Part shown: positions 60,922-64,000 of the stretch, in pieces
How positions within the stretch are numbered: position 1 is the stretch's first letter
How the letters are laid out: each line of letters opens with the position of its first letter
Origin: Nioella aestuarii
GTDB lineage: Bacteria; Pseudomonadota; Alphaproteobacteria; Rhodobacterales; Rhodobacteraceae
Length of the DNA: 64,000 bases
Assembly (NCBI RefSeq): GCF_050896395.1
Contig: NZ_JBPBBA010000001.1
Coordinates: 224,902 to 288,901, forward strand
Direction: 5' to 3'
Made by a program: the position numbers and the translations under genes
The notes under the pieces: generated by a model
What the model was told of the DNA's origin: nothing
The model's input: only the letters and a program-made list of their open reading frames with translations
Databases searched by the model: none

Positions 60922-63501
60922 ATGAGCAACCCCATTCCCACCGGTTTAACCAGCGCCGAGGCTGCGCGTCTGCTGGTCAAACACGGCCCGAACCGCCTGG
61001 CCGAGGCGCAAGTGATTTCGCCACTGCGCATCCTTGCGCGGCAGTTTGCGGGGTTCCTTGTGCTGGTACTGATCGCGGCAATGGTCATCGCCGCCGCGCT
61101 CGGCGAAGCCGTAGACGCGCTCGCCATCGGCCTGGTCGTGCTTTTGAACGGAATCCTTGGGTTCGTGCAGGAATGGCGAGCCGAGACTGCTCTGGCCGCG
61201 TTGCGCCAAATGCTCGACCCCAAGGCGCGTGTGGTGCGCGACGGTCAGCAGCAGATGATCGAGACTTCGGGCATCGTCCCCGGTGATCTGGTGGTGATGG
61301 AAGCGGGCGACCGGGTGCCAGCCGACACCGCGCTGCACATCGCGCTGCAATTGAAGGTCGACGAGAGCGTGCTGACAGGGGAATCCCTGCCGGTCGATAA
61401 ATCTGGCCAGGACCAACGGGTCCAAATGGGCACATCGGTTGTCGCTGGCCGCGCCGAAGGGATCGTCACCGCCACCGGTAGCCGCACCCAGTTTGGCCAG
61501 ATCGCGGAACTGACCGGGTCCGTTGGAGAAAAGCAGACGCACCTGACCCGGCAACTCAGTCGGCTTGCCCGCCAGATGGGCCTTGCTGCCATTGCTCTTG
61601 GCGGTGCGGTCGTCGTGGCGGGGTTGGCAGCGGGGCAAGACCTGCTGGATATGTTTATGACCGGCCTGTCATTGGCCGTAGCGATTGTGCCGGAAGGTCT
61701 GCCTGCCGTGGTCACGATTACACTCGCGCTCGGGGCTTCTGCAATGGTACGCCACCACGCCTTGGCACGGCGCCTGCAAGCCGTCGAAACACTTGGCGCG
61801 GCTTCGGTGATCTGCACGGACAAGACCGGCACTTTGACGGAAAACAAGATGACGGCGGCGCGCGTCTGGTTGCCAGGGGATCGCGTTTTGGAGGTCACTG
61901 GCACCGGCTATGACCCGTCTGGCCATATCGAGGGGCCGGGGGGGCCACAGCGCCACGGCGACGATCCGGTCCTGTCCGAGCTTTTGGACTGCTCCATGAT
62001 CTGCAACCACGCCAGCCTGCGGCAGGAGGCCGGTCAATGGCAGATTATCGGCGAACCCACGGAAGGCGCTCTTATCACGCTGGCCTACAAGGGATGGGCG
62101 CCCCTGCCAGACCCCACCTGCGTTCTGTCGGAAAACGCGTTTTCGTCCGAACGCAAGCGAATGAGCGTGGTCTCCACCTGCAACGGCGGCCCGGTGCTCT
62201 ACGCCAAGGGAGCGCCAGAGGCGATCTTGGATGTCTGCACACAGGTCGCGGGACCGGATGGTCCGGTGCCGATGATTGCCGCGGCCCGGCGGAGTGTCGA
62301 AGACGCCTACACACGGATGGCGGGTGAGGGGCTGCGGGTCATCGGATTGGCCTCGGCAAAGGTCGATGGCGCCGACGCGGCAGAGGAGAATCTGACCTTC
62401 CTCGGCCTCGTCGGCCTGATCGACCCGCCAAGGCCCGAAGTCCCTGCCGCCGTCGCCGCCTGCCGATCCGCCGGTATCCGCGTGATCATGATCACCGGCG
62501 ACAGCCCGATAACCGCTCAGGCCATTGCCAGCCAGGTCGGTCTGCCGGTCGGCCAGATGGTGACCGGCGACCATGTGGACGCGGCCACGGACGCCGATCT
62601 GCAGGCACTGCTGGAACAAGACGTGGTCTTTGCCAGAACCGCGCCCGCCCACAAGATGCGGCTGGTCGAGGCCTTGCAGGCCGAAGGCCAGATCGTCGCC
62701 ATGACAGGCGACGGGGTAAACGATGCGCCCGCCCTGAAACGCGCTGACATCGGCGTTGCCATGGGCATTCGGGGCACGGACGTGGCCAAGGACGCCGCCG
62801 ATCTGGTGCTGCTCGACGACAATTTCGCCACCATCGTGCGGGTCGTCCGCGAAGGCCGCCGCCAGTTCGAGAATGTGCAGCGCTTCGTGCGATACCTGTT
62901 GTCTTCCAACGCCGGTGAGGTCGTGGCGATCCTGGTCAATCTCTTCCTGGGCGGGCCGCTGATCCTGCTCGCCACGCAGATCCTGTGGATGAACCTGATC
63001 ACCGATGGTGTCACGGCGGTTGCGCTCGGGTTGGAGAAGGCGACCAAGGACCAGATGGAGGATCCACCCCGCCCGATGAAGGCGGGCATCCTCGGGCCTG
63101 CGGGCCTTGCCATGATCCTCGCCTTCGGGGCCTATGCGGGCACGGCCGGCCTGTGGGTGTTCTATACATTGCTGCCGCAGGGCGAGGACATCGCCCGCAC
63201 TGCCGCATTCACGGCGATCGTGGTATTCGAAAAGATGAGCGTCTTCGCCTTCCGGTCCTTCCGCCAGCCATGCTGGAAGATCGGGCTTGCCTCCAATCCG
63301 CTGCTCCTGGTCGCGCTGGTGCTGATGCTTGCCGCGCAGGTGGCCGCCGTCTACTGGCCGCCCCTACAGGTGCTGCTGCGCACCGTCCCGCTTGGGGTGG
63401 ACCACTGGCAGATGATCGGCCTTCTGGCCCTGCCCCTGATCCTTGTCCCTGAAGCGGTGAAATCGGTGATGGTCTGGCGGGACCGGAACAGCCCCGCCTG
63501 A
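60922..63501 (+). CDS. Cation-transporting P-type ATPase (calcium-type, P2)
   Basis: An 859-residue P2-type ATPase. The phosphorylation aspartate is D300 in CTDKTGTLTENK. The ion-path motif is AIVPEGLPAV, the actuator has ESVLTGESLPVDKSG, and GDGVNDAPALKRADIGVAMG closes the P-domain. The C-terminal six helices are present. It resembles PMR1/Ca2+ pumps, though Mn2+ or Na+ is possible. A FNR-type site lies upstream, which hints at low-oxygen or stress control. Confidence 0.92.
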   Translation: MSNPIPTGLTSAEAARLLVKHGPNRLAEAQVISPLRILARQFAGFLVLVLIAAMVIAAALGEAVDALAIGLVVLLNGILGFVQEWRAETALAALRQMLDPKARVVRDGQQQMIETSGIVPGDLVVMEAGDRVPADTALHIALQLKVDESVLTGESLPVDKSGQDQRVQMGTSVVAGRAEGIVTATGSRTQFGQIAELTGSVGEKQTHLTRQLSRLARQMGLAAIALGGAVVVAGLAAGQDLLDMFMTGLSLAVAIVPEGLPAVVTITLALGASAMVRHHALARRLQAVETLGAASVICTDKTGTLTENKMTAARVWLPGDRVLEVTGTGYDPSGHIEGPGGPQRHGDDPVLSELLDCSMICNHASLRQEAGQWQIIGEPTEGALITLAYKGWAPLPDPTCVLSENAFSSERKRMSVVSTCNGGPVLYAKGAPEAILDVCTQVAGPDGPVPMIAAARRSVEDAYTRMAGEGLRVIGLASAKVDGADAAEENLTFLGLVGLIDPPRPEVPAAVAACRSAGIRVIMITGDSPITAQAIASQVGLPVGQMVTGDHVDAATDADLQALLEQDVVFARTAPAHKMRLVEALQAEGQIVAMTGDGVNDAPALKRADIGVAMGIRGTDVAKDAADLVLLDDNFATIVRVVREGRRQFENVQRFVRYLLSSNAGEVVAILVNLFLGGPLILLATQILWMNLITDGVTAVALGLEKATKDQMEDPPRPMKAGILGPAGLAMILAFGAYAGTAGLWVFYTLLPQGEDIARTAAFTAIVVFEKMSVFAFRSFRQPCWKIGLASNPLLLVALVLMLAAQVAAVYWPPLQVLLRTVPLGVDHWQMIGLLALPLILVPEAVKSVMVWRDRNSPA

Positions 63502-63503
63502 GG

Positions 63504-64000
63504 TCAGCTTGCCGCCGCCAGCAACGAGGCATTGCCCCCCGCCGCCGTGGTGTCGATGCAGACATGGCGTTCCAGTCGGCACATGGCGGCCAGATCGGCG
63601 CGCGAGGTCAGCGGGATAAGCCGCCCGTCTCGCCCGGCCAAAGCAGAGCGGATCGCGCGGGCGGGCTCTTCCGGCCCGTCATAGGCGACCACGGCAAAGC
63701 CTGTCAGATCGGTCAGAGCCTCGGCCTGCAACAGCCCGTCAATCTCTGCGCCCGGCGCAACCGCCACAGCCTTGCAGCCCGCCCATTCAGCGATGCGCAC
63801 CTGTTCGGCGGCGGCTTCCTCGGTCGGGCCAAGGCACAAAACCGTGCCGCGTGCAAAGATCGACAGACGGTTTGATTCCCCCGTCGGGCCCGGCAGGCTT
63901 TCTGTGCTGCGCCGTTTCAGCGTGTCGGTCACGGCCTTGTCCAGCGCCGCCTGCACCTGCGCCGGATCGGCCCCCTTGCCGCCGCGCGCGGGTGCGGAGG
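63504..64000 (-). CDS. putA: PutA C-terminus (proline dehydrogenase / P5C dehydrogenase), truncated
   Basis: The last ~165 residues of bifunctional PutA, which oxidises proline to glutamate in two steps. GPTGESNRLSIFARGTVLCL and the ending HVCIDTTAAGGNASLLA match PutA C-termini. The frame is open to the right edge, so the catalytic domains lie outside. It is convergent with the P-type ATPase, with only 2 bp between stops. Confidence 0.88.
   Translation of the reverse strand, partial: SAPARGGKGADPAQVQAALDKAVTDTLKRRSTESLPGPTGESNRLSIFARGTVLCLGPTEEAAAEQVRIAEWAGCKAVAVAPGAEIDGLLQAEALTDLTGFAVVAYDGPEEPARAIRSALAGRDGRLIPLTSRADLAAMCRLERHVCIDTTAAGGNASLLAAAS

Overview
The window is a stretch of GC-rich bacterial chromosome that reads as an alphaproteobacterium of the Rhodobacteraceae (Roseobacter group). 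This is inferred from gene content: a heterotetrameric sarcosine oxidase operon, HlyU-family and DUF2161 proteins, orphan Tad pseudopilin genes, a form II CoxL-like protein, a small membrane protein next to lepA, and PutA at the right edge. Genes are densely packed, with many ATGA/TGATG overlaps and short convergent overlaps. I see no rRNA, tRNA, CRISPR array, prophage or insertion sequence.

Layout. 1-4.7 kb: the end of a type II haloacid dehalogenase, an alpha/beta hydrolase and a threonine/serine dehydratase, then a secreted protein and a small operon (membrane peptide, HlyU-like, DCC thioredoxin-like, DUF4166). 4.7-10.2 kb: sarcosine oxidase soxB-soxD-soxA-soxG on the minus strand, with an unrelated secreted-protein gene between soxB and soxD. 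10.3-13.1 kb: three TadE/TadG-type genes, one with a von Willebrand A domain. 13.3-18.5 kb: glutamate dehydrogenase, pirin, a hydrolase and small proteins. 18.5-19.4 kb: a gene-poor stretch with a degenerate tandem repeat of about 57 bp and several hairpins. 19.4-24.3 kb: lepA, a ParB-like protein, and an Lrp/AsnC regulator divergent from a leucine-dehydrogenase-like gene. 24.3-29.9 kb: LMW phosphatase, sirtuin, a copper chaperone pair, rpmB, DUF2161, an EamA exporter and YgfZ. 30-36 kb: glycosyltransferase, two PLP aminotransferases, valS. 36-46.3 kb: form II CoxL, DUF2235, HrpB, MeaB, an MFS permease, DsrE, a DNA alkyl repair protein and a YghU-like glutathione transferase. 46.5-55.6 kb: lipoprotein, ileS, truncated hemoglobin, FAD monooxygenase, DMT exporter, YcjF/YcjX. 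55.7-64 kb: truA, a SelD fused to an NAD(P)/FAD oxidoreductase, facing selU; a beta-hydroxyacid dehydrogenase; a P-type cation ATPase; and the C-terminus of PutA.

How the genes work together. The sox genes turn sarcosine into glycine and a folate-bound one-carbon unit. The SelD fusion makes selenophosphate, and SelU uses it for tRNA wobble selenouridine. YcjX/YcjF form a conserved envelope/stress pair. The Lrp regulator probably controls the divergent amino-acid dehydrogenase. Most other genes are housekeeping or general metabolism.

The most unusual signals are the 57-bp degenerate repeat region, the dispersed TAGGGTGGGCA palindromes, two convergent gene boundaries with tandem paired hairpins, the gene inserted in the sox operon, and candidate Lrp and FNR-type operators.
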